A stretch of 64,000 nucleotides of DNA. Source: Hirschia litorea (GTDB taxonomy: Bacteria > Pseudomonadota > Alphaproteobacteria > Caulobacterales > Hyphomonadaceae). The notes beneath the pieces were generated by a model. That model saw nothing but the letters and a program-made list of their open reading frames with translations. It did no database searches and had not been told where the DNA came from. Shown in pieces: positions 1-9,700 of the stretch; position 1 is the first letter of the stretch; the number at the start of each line of letters is the position of its first letter. Made by a program: the position numbers and the translations under genes. Location: NCBI RefSeq assembly GCF_042665075.1, contig NZ_JBHTBR010000005.1, positions 1,222,446 through 1,286,445 of the forward strand. Reading direction: 5' to 3'.

Positions 1-242
1 AGGATTGGATAAAGTACGCGTGCTTTAAACCTATCAGCAACGATGCCGCCAGGTATTTGGAAGCCTGTATATGTCCATGCCCATGCAGAAAAAATAATCC
101 CCATAGACTCTTTGGATAGGCCTAAATCGCCTCTAATGGCGGAGGCAGCAACGGATATGTTTATCCGGTCCATATAATTGATCACAACTGTAAAAAACAG
201 TAGTGCGAGCAATAGTGTGCGTTGTCTCTTATCTGTTAGCAT
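1..242 (-). CDS. MFS transporter, N-terminal part (cut by window edge)
   Basis: The minus strand reads an open frame from ATG at 242 to the window edge, about 80 residues. After a short basic stretch (LTDKRQR) comes a first membrane helix, then NYMDRINISVAASAI and a second helix region with FSAWAWTYTGFQIPGG followed by ADRF. This is the signature of the anion:cation symporter (ACS) branch of the major facilitator superfamily, which imports hexuronates, galactonate and similar organic acids. The rest lies outside the window, so the substrate cannot be judged. A GAGG sits ten bases before the ATG. A 15-codon ORF with a much stronger ribosome site ends two bases upstream, so translation may be coupled. 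The upstream operator-like dyad (344-357) ties the gene to the regulon at 1-10 kb. Confidence 0.85.
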   Translation of the reverse strand, partial: MLTDKRQRTLLLALLFFTVVINYMDRINISVAASAIRGDLGLSKESMGIIFSAWAWTYTGFQIPGGIVADRFKARVLYPI

Positions 243-244
243 AA

Positions 245-292
245 CTATACAGCCTCGATTTTAACTTTGAGGTTTTTGTTTGTTTTATTCAT
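245..292 (-). other. 15-codon leader ORF before the MFS gene
   Basis: An ATG at 292, preceded by AAGGAGAGGAAG, opens a 15-codon frame (MNKTNKNLKVKIEAV) that stops with TAG at 245-247, two bases before the ATG of the transporter. The best Shine-Dalgarno sequence of the transcript therefore serves this tiny ORF. Either it is a translationally coupled leader, or a one-base change has separated the true N-terminus of the transporter from its body. Confidence 0.4.
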
Positions 293-343
293 GACTTCCT
301 CTCCTTAATTGCCTGAACCATGAGCATGGAAATACACATTGTC

Positions 344-357
344 AATTGTATACATAT
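344..357. promoter_or_regulatory. GntR/FCD-type operator candidate upstream of the MFS gene
   Basis: AATTGTATACATAT contains the perfect 8-bp palindrome TGTATACA and matches the ATTGT-NN-ACAAT pattern found before three other genes of this cluster (2961, 3174, 6693). FadR/FCD-class GntR proteins typically bind TTGT-NN-ACAA dyads. No such regulator is encoded in the window, so it would be outside or unlinked. Confidence 0.5.
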
Positions 358-369
358 TTGATTTAGTGA

Positions 370-723
370 GTGTGTCGGCAGAATTCGGCAGGTGTAAAAA
401 TAAACAAAAAAACCTGTACCGAAGCGATTTTAGGTGCGTGTCAATTTGTGTTGGGAAGAGTGAAAATAGGTGCTGTACGTTTCGATTGTATTGAAGCTTT
501 TCGTCTTCAAGAACATGGAGAAATTTATCAAAACCGATGATCCCCTTTCGAAAAATGCATTTTGTCAGTAGCGGAAAGTGCTCTGCCGATTGTTGAAGCT
601 TTCGAGGAGTATGGTGTTTCAGCGGTTAATGTTGAAATCATTTTACTAACGCTCGCCATGATGAATGGAGAGGTAGTGCCCTTCGTGAGATTCCTAGATT
701 ATTCCATGTGGAGGAAAATATGA
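370..723 (+). pseudogene. degenerate coding remnant upstream of the serine hydrolase
   Basis: One frame is open from about 370 to 723 except for a single in-frame TGA at 538-540. The first part includes TEAILGACQFVLGR and IEAFRLQEHGEIYQNR; the second includes SVAESALPIVEAFEEYG. It ends with a TGA at 721-723 that overlaps the ATG of the next gene. Composition is protein-like, but there is no convincing start and I do not recognise a family. It may be a decayed gene, or chance. No other gene is seen between 293 and 719. Confidence 0.3.
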
Positions 724-2018
724 AGTTAGCCTTACTCTCAGTGTCAGCGATTCTTTTGGGCGCGTGTGCTACGACGCCTTTGCCGGACGCTGCTCTTTCC
801 GAAGACTCAACAAACCCTCAGCGAGCCGCATCGCAACATATTACCAAGCCGGAAGTTGTGGATAAAGTAATTTCCGATTTTGTCGCAAGTGGAGATGTCG
901 CAGGATATTCTGTCGTCGTGTACCAAAATGACGAAGAGGTTTATTATGGTGAAGCTGGATTTGCAGACTTAGAAAGTCAAAAGCCCATCCAGCGTGATAC
1001 TATTCACAGCATTTACTCAATGACTAAGCCAATAGTTAGCGTTGGTTTGATGACATTGTATGAGCAAGATTTGTTTGAATTGGATGACCCAATTTCAAAA
1101 CATATACCTGAATTTGGCAATATGGTCGTCTATGCAGGTGAAGGAGAAGACGGAGAGCCAATATTTGTTCCAGCTGAAAAAACTATAACTGTCTTGGATA
1201 TGCTCCGCCATACAGCAGGGCTACCAGAAAGTTTTTGGGGTGGTCCTGACACAGGGTCAGAAATTTTTGGTTCGCAAAAAGAGATTGGCTTGGAGAATAC
1301 TCTCTCGGAAATGGCTGAGGCAGGCGGAAGCCTTCCATTGTTATTTCAACCGGGTACGCAGTGGAGATATTCTTGGGCTGTAGATATGCAGTCTCTAATG
1401 ATAGAGCGTTTATCTGGAAAGCCTGTGGAGGAGTATCTAAGAGAAGTGTTGTTCGATCCTTTGGGAATGAAAGACACAACTTATTATGTCCCTGAAGGCG
1501 AACAACATCGTCTCGCTACCATTTACACGATGAATGAAGAGGGGGTGTTGGAGAAAAATATAGATCAATTCACTTATGATTTGCATCGCAAACCGCACGC
1601 TATGAAGCCGGGCAGTTTGGGGATGGTATCTACTATTGATGATTACTCTCAATTTGCGCTCATGCTGCTTAATGGCGGTGAGTTAAATGGTGTACGTGTT
1701 CTAAAGCCGCAGACGGTAAGTTTGATGAGTGATGATCACCTTCCTTCGGGGCTTGTTGATACAAGTTTTCTTGGCAAGCGTGGGTTTGGTCTAGGGTTTA
1801 CCGTCCGTCTTTTGCCGCCAGAAAGTGATTCTGATAATTTTGGATATGTTGGCGAGTTTCGCTGGGGAGGGGCAGCCGGAACTAATTTTTGGGTGGACCC
1901 AACAAATGATCTTGCGGTTGTCATTATGACCCAACGTTTGCCTTATGATGGCAAGCTGCATAAGCAGATCCGCGATGCCGTATATAACGTAATGGATCGA
2001 TTTGACGCTGTCGAATAA
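720..2018 (+). CDS. serine hydrolase (beta-lactamase/esterase family) lipoprotein
   Basis: This is a 432-residue class C beta-lactamase-fold serine hydrolase of the EstB/penicillin-binding-protein-related group. The start is ATG at 720, just behind GTGGAGG; an in-frame GTG at 708 lies inside the ribosome site and was not used. The N-terminus MKLALLSVSAILLGAC is a lipoprotein signal with lipobox LGAC (Cys16). The nucleophile motif SxxK is SMTK at residues 100-103; LDMLRHTAGL and a YSW element at the YxN position follow. Members hydrolyse esters or amides, often short-chain or glycan-linked acyl esters; beta-lactamase activity is not implied. It diverges from the MFS gene and converges on the DUF1080 gene, with a strong shared terminator. 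The substrate is unknown. Confidence 0.85.
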   Translation: MKLALLSVSAILLGACATTPLPDAALSEDSTNPQRAASQHITKPEVVDKVISDFVASGDVAGYSVVVYQNDEEVYYGEAGFADLESQKPIQRDTIHSIYSMTKPIVSVGLMTLYEQDLFELDDPISKHIPEFGNMVVYAGEGEDGEPIFVPAEKTITVLDMLRHTAGLPESFWGGPDTGSEIFGSQKEIGLENTLSEMAEAGGSLPLLFQPGTQWRYSWAVDMQSLMIERLSGKPVEEYLREVLFDPLGMKDTTYYVPEGEQHRLATIYTMNEEGVLEKNIDQFTYDLHRKPHAMKPGSLGMVSTIDDYSQFALMLLNGGELNGVRVLKPQTVSLMSDDHLPSGLVDTSFLGKRGFGLGFTVRLLPPESDSDNFGYVGEFRWGGAAGTNFWVDPTNDLAVVIMTQRLPYDGKLHKQIRDAVYNVMDRFDAVE

Positions 2019-2029
2019 TTCTAAAAAAT

Positions 2030-2068
2030 AAAAGCGCGTTGCATTTTTTTGAAATGCAACGCGCTTTT
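2030..2068. terminator. bidirectional intrinsic terminator
   Basis: A perfect 17-bp inverted repeat (arms 2030-2046 and 2052-2068, loop TTTTG) starts with AAAA and ends with TTTT, so it can terminate transcripts from both strands. It lies between the convergent serine hydrolase and DUF1080 genes. Confidence 0.85.
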
Positions 2069-2100
2069 GCTGCCAATCATGGGGCGTTTGATTGGTGATA

Positions 2101-2892
2101 TTATTGGGTGCAGATGTTTTCTGCTTTGCTTGCTCCACCATGGTCTTTGATTTTGATGTTTCTGAAATCCACACCTCCATCATTGTACTGAAGCATTATT
2201 TTCCCTGAGGCGCGCTTTCCAAAATTATTTTCTTCTTTGAACATACTGCTTGCAACTTGCGCATTGAATTCTGGGCTGCAGCGATTTATTTCGATTATCT
2301 TCACTCCATTCAACCAATGCTGAATTATTTTATCCTTCACAACAATTTTGCCATTCTGCCATTCGCTATTTGATTGGCGGGCATCTCTTCCTTGCGCGTG
2401 TTGGTATTGGGGAGAAGCGATAGCGAAGAACGCTCCGAGACCGGTATTGGACGATGGTTTATCAGGTTGCGCGAATACGATTTGGTATTCAGGCAATGAT
2501 TTTTCTCCAAGTTTAGATAGATATTTTACACCACTATTTGCACCATCGGCAACTTTGAAATCGAACATAAGTTCGAAATTGGAATAGGATTTGTCTGTGA
2601 AAATGCTCTGAGAGTCTTTTTCGCGCTTTGTGTCGGACTTGATGGATTTAAGTGTTGAGCCTTCAATAATCCAGCGGTCTGTCGTTGCCTGACTTCCGTC
2701 CACAAATTGCCAGCCGTCAAAAGTTTCACCATCCCATAAATATGTGAAGTTAGTTGGCGATTGGCGTTCAATTGTTGGGTTTTGGATTGTGTCCGTTTGA
2801 TTGGAACTGGGGGGGCTGCTCTTATTGAAGCCCTGTTGGGATGTGCATGCTGCGGCCAAGCATATGGCGGATATTCCGATAAATTTATTCAC
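2101..2892 (-). CDS. DUF1080 (3-keto-disaccharide hydrolase-like) lipoprotein
   Basis: 263 residues, start GTG at 2892 behind GGGGAGAA. MNKFIGISAICLAAAC is a lipoprotein signal with lipobox AAAC. From about residue 50 the DUF1080 jelly-roll domain is clear: YLWDGETFDGWQFVDG, then WIIEGSTLKS, FELMFDFKV and SGVKYL. The family is named for hydrolases acting on 3-keto-glycosides and is otherwise a concanavalin-like carbohydrate-binding fold; it is common in gene clusters for plant and algal glycans. The next gene towards the right is divergent and encodes a TonB-dependent receptor; the shared intergenic space holds two operator-like dyads. A role in periplasmic or outer-membrane processing of the imported glycoside is inferred from context. 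Confidence 0.82.
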   Translation of the reverse strand: MNKFIGISAICLAAACTSQQGFNKSSPPSSNQTDTIQNPTIERQSPTNFTYLWDGETFDGWQFVDGSQATTDRWIIEGSTLKSIKSDTKREKDSQSIFTDKSYSNFELMFDFKVADGANSGVKYLSKLGEKSLPEYQIVFAQPDKPSSNTGLGAFFAIASPQYQHAQGRDARQSNSEWQNGKIVVKDKIIQHWLNGVKIIEINRCSPEFNAQVASSMFKEENNFGKRASGKIMLQYNDGGVDFRNIKIKDHGGASKAENICTQ

Positions 2893-3205
2893 TTCTTCTC
2901 CCCGATGATGATCTTAAGTTTGCGGCGATTAGTCAGCCTTTTAATTTTGGTGTATTGTTCATTGTAAACATTTTGTGCAAGATAACACAATTGTAATTGC
3001 TGGGTGCGCGTTCAACCCATGCCTTATTGCGAAGCAATTATTTGCATTGGGCTAAGGCTGAAACCTGATCGCAATTGAGTATGATTATTTTGAATCTGCT
3101 GAAGAAGAGAGGAGAGGGAAATACAAAATAAATGAAATAAAATTGATAAGGGGATGGAGGATATTTTCTTGTCAATTGTTTACAATTTTACGTGCTCGGT
3201 AGTGA
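2893..3205. promoter_or_regulatory. divergent intergenic region between DUF1080 and TBDR genes
   Basis: These 313 bases hold no gene. They contain an ATTGTAAACATT element at 2961-2972, an ACAATTGT palindrome at about 2987-2994, and AATTGTTTACAATT at 3174-3187, which are candidate operator sites for both directions. A possible promoter (TTGATA near 3143 and TATTTT near 3163) precedes the receptor gene, with the last dyad just downstream of it. Confidence 0.5.
3174..3187. promoter_or_regulatory. GntR/FCD-type operator candidate upstream of TBDR
   Basis: AATTGTTTACAATT is a complete dyad apart from its two central bases. It lies 18 bases before the earliest possible start codon (3206), a position where a bound repressor would block early transcription. 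It matches elements at 344, 2961 and 6693. Confidence 0.6.
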
Positions 3206-6200
3206 TTGAACAATAATCCGCACACTGAGCACATATTCGGGAGGAAAATTGGGATAAGAATATTACGCAACCATATGTGGCTGTGCATAGCTATTTACGC
3301 TTCTGCTCTGCAGCATGCACATTCCGAAGGAAAGACAATTTCCTTTACTTTGCCTGAGGTAAGTGTTGCCGAGGCTTTGCAGTTGGTTGCGGAACGTTTT
3401 GATATCCCTCTTTTATTTTCACCGGAGATCGTTGGAACCACAAATATTCGTGGTTTCGTTTGTGAATGTACGGTGGATGAAATTCTAGCTAAAGTTTTAG
3501 AGGGGCATGAATTAGAGGCGCATAGGACTGACTACAATGTCATACTTATTCGCCCATCTACTCTACCGTATTTAGGCGGAGAAAAAAAAGTGAACAATTC
3601 GACTCGGAAATCTTTAATGGGGGCTGCAGCTGCGGCGGCATTGTCTTTTGCCAATCAGCAAGCTTACGCGCAAACGAGTGACGCGGGGACAAATGCTGAG
3701 GTGGTGGACGGTGCCGGCGGACAGGAAATTGCTGACGCAAATCGGACATTAGATACCATTGTTATTACGGGTATTCGTGGATCGTTGAAAGATGCCATGG
3801 ATATAAAGCGCTCAGCTCAAGGTGTTGTTGACGCGATTTCAGCAGAAGACATTGGTAAATTTCCAGACACCAACCTTGCAGAGTCCTTGCAGCGTATTAC
3901 GGGTGTATCTATTGATCGCTCGAATAATGAAGGTAACCAAGTTACCGTTCGTGGTTTCGGACCAAGCTTCAACATGGTGACATTGAACGGGCGTCAAATG
4001 CCACGCTCATCCTCAATTGAGTCTGAAGGTATAACGCGTAGTTTTAATTTCCGAGAAATATCATCGGAATTGGTGTCAGGCGTCGAGGTTTATAAGACGG
4101 GGCGTGCTGATGTGGACTCTGGCGGTATTGGTTCCACAATCAATGTGAAAACTGCTCGTCCATTTGACTATCAAGGCTTCACTGCGTTTGGAAGCGTAAA
4201 GGGAGTGATCGATAGAAGCGTCGAGACGGGCGATGATATTACCCCAGAGATTTCTGGATTGGTGAGCCATAAATTCCTAGATGATAAAGTAGGGATATTG
4301 TTGGCGTTGTCACAATCTGAGCGCCATAGTCATACGGACCGTGTGGGCACAGAAGGTTGGGTACGTAACCGTGGCCAGAATATTGATACTAGCAACATAG
4401 ATAATGGTACTGGATCTTGGTGGGCGCCCTGGACAGTCGATCTGGATTTACTTGATACACAAAGAAAACGTCAAAATGGGCAGCTTGTATTACAGTTTGC
4501 ACCTACTGATCGCTTAACAGCTACTATTGACTATACTGCCCAACGTTTTGAACAAACGTCTAACATGAATCGTCAGGGACTATGGTTTGATGAGCCAACA
4601 GGTGTGCCGGATGTAAATGGTACATTGGTGAACCCTATAGAAGTAACGGATGAGTTGAATTTCTGGGCATGGCAGTTCTATGAGAAAACAGAAGGGGACT
4701 CTGTCGGTCTTAACTTGGACTGGCAAGCAACAGATACTCTGAGTTTTACTTTTGATTTTCACGATTCAACATCTAAATCTAACCCGAATGGCACCAATTC
4801 TGAGCACCGCACAAATCTGGCAAATGGCATATATGAACTTAACGAAGAGGGTGTGCTAGAAGGCGTTGCCAATAAGCTGGTGAATTTTTCTGCTGACTTC
4901 TCGGGTGATATTCCAACAGTAACAGTGGACGATTCAGCACTTCCAGGAAATGGCGCATACGATAAGGCCAATATTATACCCGATTTATTTCATACTTATG
5001 GGTATCAAATTGACAACCAAATTCAACAAGCCCGTTTCGCTGGTAAATGGGAAAATGCTGGCGAAGGTGCGTTAACAGCGGTAAACTTTGGACTTCAAAA
5101 AACGTCATATAAAGTTGATACGCGTCAATTTGGAACTTTTGCTTTCATTACCACGCTGGCCCTTGATGACCTAAGTTTGGATTTTGAACCTGTAGGCGAT
5201 GCTCTGAGTGAATTTGGAGATGCCACAACTATTTATCCATTTGTTCCAAGATATTCTGCGAGCGAATACATCTCACTTGCCGATGAGCAAGGACTATTCT
5301 TCCAAGCTCCGCCTTCTTCAGATGGTGTGGAAGAGGAAACACTCGCGGCGTTTGTGAGCGCAGAATTTGAAACTGAATTTAATGGAATGCCGGTTTATGC
5401 TAATGCGGGGGTTCGATTTGAAGATACAAATGTTTCAGCGTATTCAGTTTTGGAGACAATTCAGAATCTTCAATACAATCACCTAGAAGGTATTTCTGTA
5501 ATTTATGATGGCGTTCCGGTCGCGCAGACTCTTTATGGTGGATACAAGAAAATTCTACCTAATTTCGATGTGAAGGTTGATATCACCGACCAATTGGTAG
5601 GGCGCTTTTCATATGGAAGAACCATGACGCGTAGTGAATTGGACAAAATGTTCCCATCCACGAGAATTACGCAGGTTCGTCCTGGGGATCCAGCTCTTGC
5701 ACGTCAGGGGAATCCAAATTTGCTTCCATTTGAGTCTGATAATTTCGATTTTTCAGTCGAATATTATTACAATGAAGCAAGCTATGTGTCTGTGGGGTAT
5801 TTCCAGAAATACGTAAACAACTTTATTGGTGAGACAACCGTTTTAAGTGTTATTGAAGATGCGAATGGTAACCCTCTTACTGACCCGAGCGTGGACGCTG
5901 ATCCGGCATTGTGTCCAGACGCGACTATTCCTACGGCTGCATGTTTCAACCGTGCAGATCAACCAGTATTGAATTTTGAATTTACTACGCCTGAGAATTT
6001 GGATTCTGCTGAAGTTGATGGTTGGGAATTTAATGTCCAGCACATATTTGGCGATAGCGGCTTTGGCGCGATTGCCAACTATACGTTGGTGGATTCTGAT
6101 GCAAAATATGACATTCGTCAGATTAATGGAAACCGTGCGCTCTCTGGGTTAAGTGACTCAGCGAATTTGGTAGCGTTTTATGATAAAAACGGTATCCAAG

Positions 6201-6448
6201 CGCGAATTGCATATAATTGGCGTGATGAGTTTCTGTTAAAAGGTGGAAATGAACCAACCTTCACAGAAGCTTATGGGCAATTCGATGCAAATGCGAGCTA
6301 TGAAATAAACGATCATTTCACGGTGTTTATTGAAGGCTTGAACCTCACAAATGAAACGACTCGACGTCACGGTCGCTATAGAGAGCAGCTATTGAGTGCT
6401 GAACAATATGGTGCGCGTTACAATGTCGGGCTGCGGGCTAAGTTTTAG
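3206..6448 (+). CDS. TonB-dependent receptor with N-terminal STN domain and internal signal peptide
   Basis: The frame is 1080 residues from TTG 3206 and encodes an outer-membrane receptor of the Xanthomonas/Caulobacter (TIGR01782-like) class. The first part has a short hydrophobic segment (MWLCIAIYASALQHAHS, residues 24-40) and an STN/secretin-type domain at about 45-115. Then, at residue 129, comes a second complete signal sequence (basic NNSTRK, hydrophobic Ala-rich core, cleavage after AYAQ), followed by TonB-box-like TIVITGIRGSL, the plug (DIGKFPDTNLAESLQRITGVSI, split here as DIGKFPDTNLAES and LQRITGVSI) and a 22-strand barrel ending in aromatic F. The first start is uncertain: TTG 3206 follows a stop codon directly, GGGAGG at 3239-3244 has no ATG behind it, and the next ATG is 3275. 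The internal GTG at 3590 has a good ribosome site and would give a normal 952-residue receptor. Confidence 0.85.
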   Translation: MNNNPHTEHIFGRKIGIRILRNHMWLCIAIYASALQHAHSEGKTISFTLPEVSVAEALQLVAERFDIPLLFSPEIVGTTNIRGFVCECTVDEILAKVLEGHELEAHRTDYNVILIRPSTLPYLGGEKKVNNSTRKSLMGAAAAAALSFANQQAYAQTSDAGTNAEVVDGAGGQEIADANRTLDTIVITGIRGSLKDAMDIKRSAQGVVDAISAEDIGKFPDTNLAESLQRITGVSIDRSNNEGNQVTVRGFGPSFNMVTLNGRQMPRSSSIESEGITRSFNFREISSELVSGVEVYKTGRADVDSGGIGSTINVKTARPFDYQGFTAFGSVKGVIDRSVETGDDITPEISGLVSHKFLDDKVGILLALSQSERHSHTDRVGTEGWVRNRGQNIDTSNIDNGTGSWWAPWTVDLDLLDTQRKRQNGQLVLQFAPTDRLTATIDYTAQRFEQTSNMNRQGLWFDEPTGVPDVNGTLVNPIEVTDELNFWAWQFYEKTEGDSVGLNLDWQATDTLSFTFDFHDSTSKSNPNGTNSEHRTNLANGIYELNEEGVLEGVANKLVNFSADFSGDIPTVTVDDSALPGNGAYDKANIIPDLFHTYGYQIDNQIQQARFAGKWENAGEGALTAVNFGLQKTSYKVDTRQFGTFAFITTLALDDLSLDFEPVGDALSEFGDATTIYPFVPRYSASEYISLADEQGLFFQAPPSSDGVEEETLAAFVSAEFETEFNGMPVYANAGVRFEDTNVSAYSVLETIQNLQYNHLEGISVIYDGVPVAQTLYGGYKKILPNFDVKVDITDQLVGRFSYGRTMTRSELDKMFPSTRITQVRPGDPALARQGNPNLLPFESDNFDFSVEYYYNEASYVSVGYFQKYVNNFIGETTVLSVIEDANGNPLTDPSVDADPALCPDATIPTAACFNRADQPVLNFEFTTPENLDSAEVDGWEFNVQHIFGDSGFGAIANYTLVDSDAKYDIRQINGNRALSGLSDSANLVAFYDKNGIQARIAYNWRDEFLLKGGNEPTFTEAYGQFDANASYEINDHFTVFIEGLNLTNETTRRHGRYREQLLSAEQYGARYNVGLRAKF
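3575..3592 (+). promoter_or_regulatory. internal ribosome site and GTG start inside the TBDR frame
   Basis: GGCGGAG at 3575-3581, eight A residues, then GTG at 3590-3592 in frame with the receptor. Translation from here begins exactly at the basic n-region of a Sec signal peptide, which argues that this is a real initiation site and possibly the main one. Confidence 0.55.
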
Positions 6449-6692
6449 TCTATAGCCTCTGAGCCATGTGGGGTTTTACTCTTGTAGAACTTCACATGGG
6501 TCGGATTCAGTAGTGAAGATTTATCCTGTTGATTTGATGGTCGAAAGTTTTTCATTGGCCGGAGTAGAGGATATGTGCAGCTGAAGTGTTAGAATGATTA
6601 CAGCTGCGCCGTGAATGGCAATTTTACATCACAATAATTTGAGAGGCGAATGCCGGATTTTCCGCGTTGAAAAATTATTAAATATATGTAAT

Positions 6693-6704
6693 ATTGTCTA
6701 CAAT
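6693..6704. promoter_or_regulatory. GntR/FCD-type operator candidate upstream of the PSD-type cytochrome gene
   Basis: ATTGTCTACAAT is a perfect ATTGT-NN-ACAAT dyad, 24 bases before the ATG at 6728. It is the fourth copy in the first 7 kb. Confidence 0.6.
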
Positions 6705-6727
6705 TAACAAAAATCTTGAGGAAAAAG

Positions 6728-9700
6728 ATGCGTCGCCCCATATTACTAATTTGGCTAATCACGATAGGCCTCGTGCTAGGTGTGCAGTTTACAGCGATAT
6801 TAGCTCCATTAAACGGAGCTGAAGGAGCAGGTTTTGGGCGGTTCTTGGGGCGCTTTCACCCACTTATTTTACACTTCCCAGTCGCTTTTTTAGTGCTCGC
6901 CGGATTACTGGAACTTACGAGGTTAAATAAAAAAACGGCTAAGTTTTCTGAGTTTGTCGGGCCTGTTTTAGTGCTTGCGGCTCTCTCTGCTTGTGCGACT
7001 GTAATTCTGGGTATTTTGCTTGCGTCGAATGAAGGACATGCAGGAGATTTGGTTGAGCGACATCGCGGTCGAGGAATAGGTGTAGCTATTCTCGCATGTC
7101 TTGCTGCAGCAATTTATTATACTGATATATTTGTAAAAAATACAAAATTGAAAATTGGATACCGTGCATGTTTAGGGATTTCCATTGCTTTGATGGGGCT
7201 TGCTGCTCATGACGGTGGTTCGATGGTTCATGGACCTACTTATTTGGCAGACCACGCACCAAAATTTCTGCGCCCAATATTGATAACGCATGTTGGCGAG
7301 GAAACTACGCAAACCGCACAAGTATCTCATGACGGCACAGGAATATCTCCTGACCTTATAGATCGTTTCCAAGGAGATGTTGGTAGCTTCTTTGGTAGTT
7401 ATTGCTCTCGCTGTCACGGCGATGGAAAGCAAGAAGCTAACGTAAAGCTGGCAGATTTTGATCCGACGTTTCAAGCGCACGACAGTCAGCATCACTGGAA
7501 TAGAGTATTGGGAGTGTTGGGATCTCACCGGATGCCACCTGTTGAAGCAAAACAACCCAATGGTCCCGTAAGAGCAAAAGCAATCAATTGGATTCAAGAC
7601 GCCCTAAAGGAGCATGCGCTAGCGCGTCGTGCTGATCGTGCGAATGCACCCTTGCGTCGTTTAAGTAAGCGGGAGCTCAACCACGTTTATCAAGACCTTT
7701 TTAATGTGGGATCAGATTTCTCGGGTATTTTGCCATCAGATCCTAAGTCAGAGCACGGGTATGATACTGATGCGGACCTATTGATGGTCGCGATGTCCGA
7801 TCTTCGTTTCTATCAAGATATCGCAAGAGAAGCGGTGAATAGCTATGTGAAAATAGGCGATCGGACGGATAATGTTGAGCACTTCTTTGTTGAGATGGAG
7901 GATGTCTATCACTACGGCCGCTTAGAAGGTGATAATTTATCTTATGATCGCGCTCCTTCTCCAATTTCAGCATCAGAACTGAAAGCTATAAAGCAGGCTA
8001 GAGAAGGTAAAACACCAATATATCGTGATCGAGTTTATGGTCCATTGCCATATGGTGTGATTCCCACAGGAGATGTGCGTGGTGTGGGTGAGGGAAGAGG
8101 CTTTGCTAGACTTCACGAGCAGTTTATGTTGCTGAGAACAAAGCAAACCCATGGTGAGGTTACTGTTAAAGTAAAAGCTGCCATGATACCGGGTAAAAAT
8201 GGTGATAAAAGTGTTCCGCGCCTAAAGCTGGAAGCCGGCTGGCGTAAAATTCAAAGCTTGAGAGTATCCGTAATTGGGGAGAAGGATGTTACTGCGCCTT
8301 TAGATGCTCCACAAACTGTTGAATTTAAATTCAGGTTAGAGGACGTTATCGTTCCTGAAAAAGCGCGCCATGATCCTGAAGGTGAAGATAGATGGTTGTT
8401 GCTGGTGCTATCGAACTATGCACGCCACGAAAAGGGTGCGCTTGCGGGGTCGATTTATGGTCAAGTAGACCCATATTTGCCATCATACGCCACTGTTGCT
8501 CTTCCGTACAGAGAGCAAGCAGAAGCCGCTGCTGAATACCAAAAAGTTGGTTTAGCAAAGTGGAAAGAAGGCGGTGTTCCTTATTTGAAATTGGATGCTG
8601 TAGAAGCTTCTATAACGCCAACTGAAGCCAATCCTGAGTCTCGTTGGGTCATTGAGCCACCAGCTAGCGATGAGGTGGAGGTGCAAGTTGCGAAAGTGCG
8701 GGAGGTATTGTCACAATATTTACCCTACGTATTCCGACGTTCTGTGCATCCTTCGGAGTTAGTACACTACGAGAATCTTTTCAGAAAACTAAACGAAGGC
8801 GGCGATGGATTTGAAGTTGCTTTGAAAGAAACCATGGCGTCAGCACTGATTTCACCTGAGTTTCTATACATAGGATATCCAGCAGCACGGATTGAAGCGG
8901 ATGCGGTGGATAGAGAAGAAATTCGTCAGAATAATTATTTAGCATCTCGTTTGTCTTTTTTCTTATGGTCTTCCATGCCGGATGAAACGTTGATGCAATT
9001 GGCGGCTGATCTGAAATTAACAGACCCTGCAGTACTCGCGGCTCAAGTTGAGCGGATGTTAGATGACCCCAAATCTCTTCGCATGAGTAGGACGTTTGCG
9101 GATCAATGGTTGCAGTTGGAGAAAGTTGCAAACACGGGTGTATCACCGGAAATTTATCCCGATTACAGCTCAGAGTTTGCTCAGTTAATCGTTGAAGAAA
9201 CGCGTTCTACTTTTGTGGATGTCGTGAAAAATGGAAGAGACGCGCGTTCTTTGTTTAAGTCAGAGTATATGATGTTGAATGAAGAATTGGCGCGTCACTA
9301 TGGTGTCGAAGGTGTTGTCGGTGGTGACATGCGTCGTGTGCATGTTGGTGACCCTCCGGAGCGTGCTGGTATTTTAACCAATGCCAGTATCCTAACCATG
9401 AACTCCAATGGTCAAGATTCTCACCCTATTAAACGAGGTGTGTGGTTGCTGGAGAGGGCGTTAAATGATCCGCCTCCACCTCCGCCTCCCTCGGTGCCAG
9501 ATCTTGATACCAACAATCCGTTGCTAGCGAATATGACGCTTAAAGAGAAGATTGAGCATCACCGTCAGCTCAGTGCGTGTTCTGGGTGTCATGAACAGAT
9601 CGACCCATGGGGCGTAGCATTCGAAAACTTTGATGCGACAGGACGTTGGAGAGATACTGTTACCGTTAAAGAGGGGAGCCCTCCGCGTGAAGTTGATGCA

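Noticed and set aside
708..719. GTG start for the serine hydrolase
   Set aside because: It lies within the ribosome site of ATG 720, and the lipoprotein signal starts properly at the ATG.
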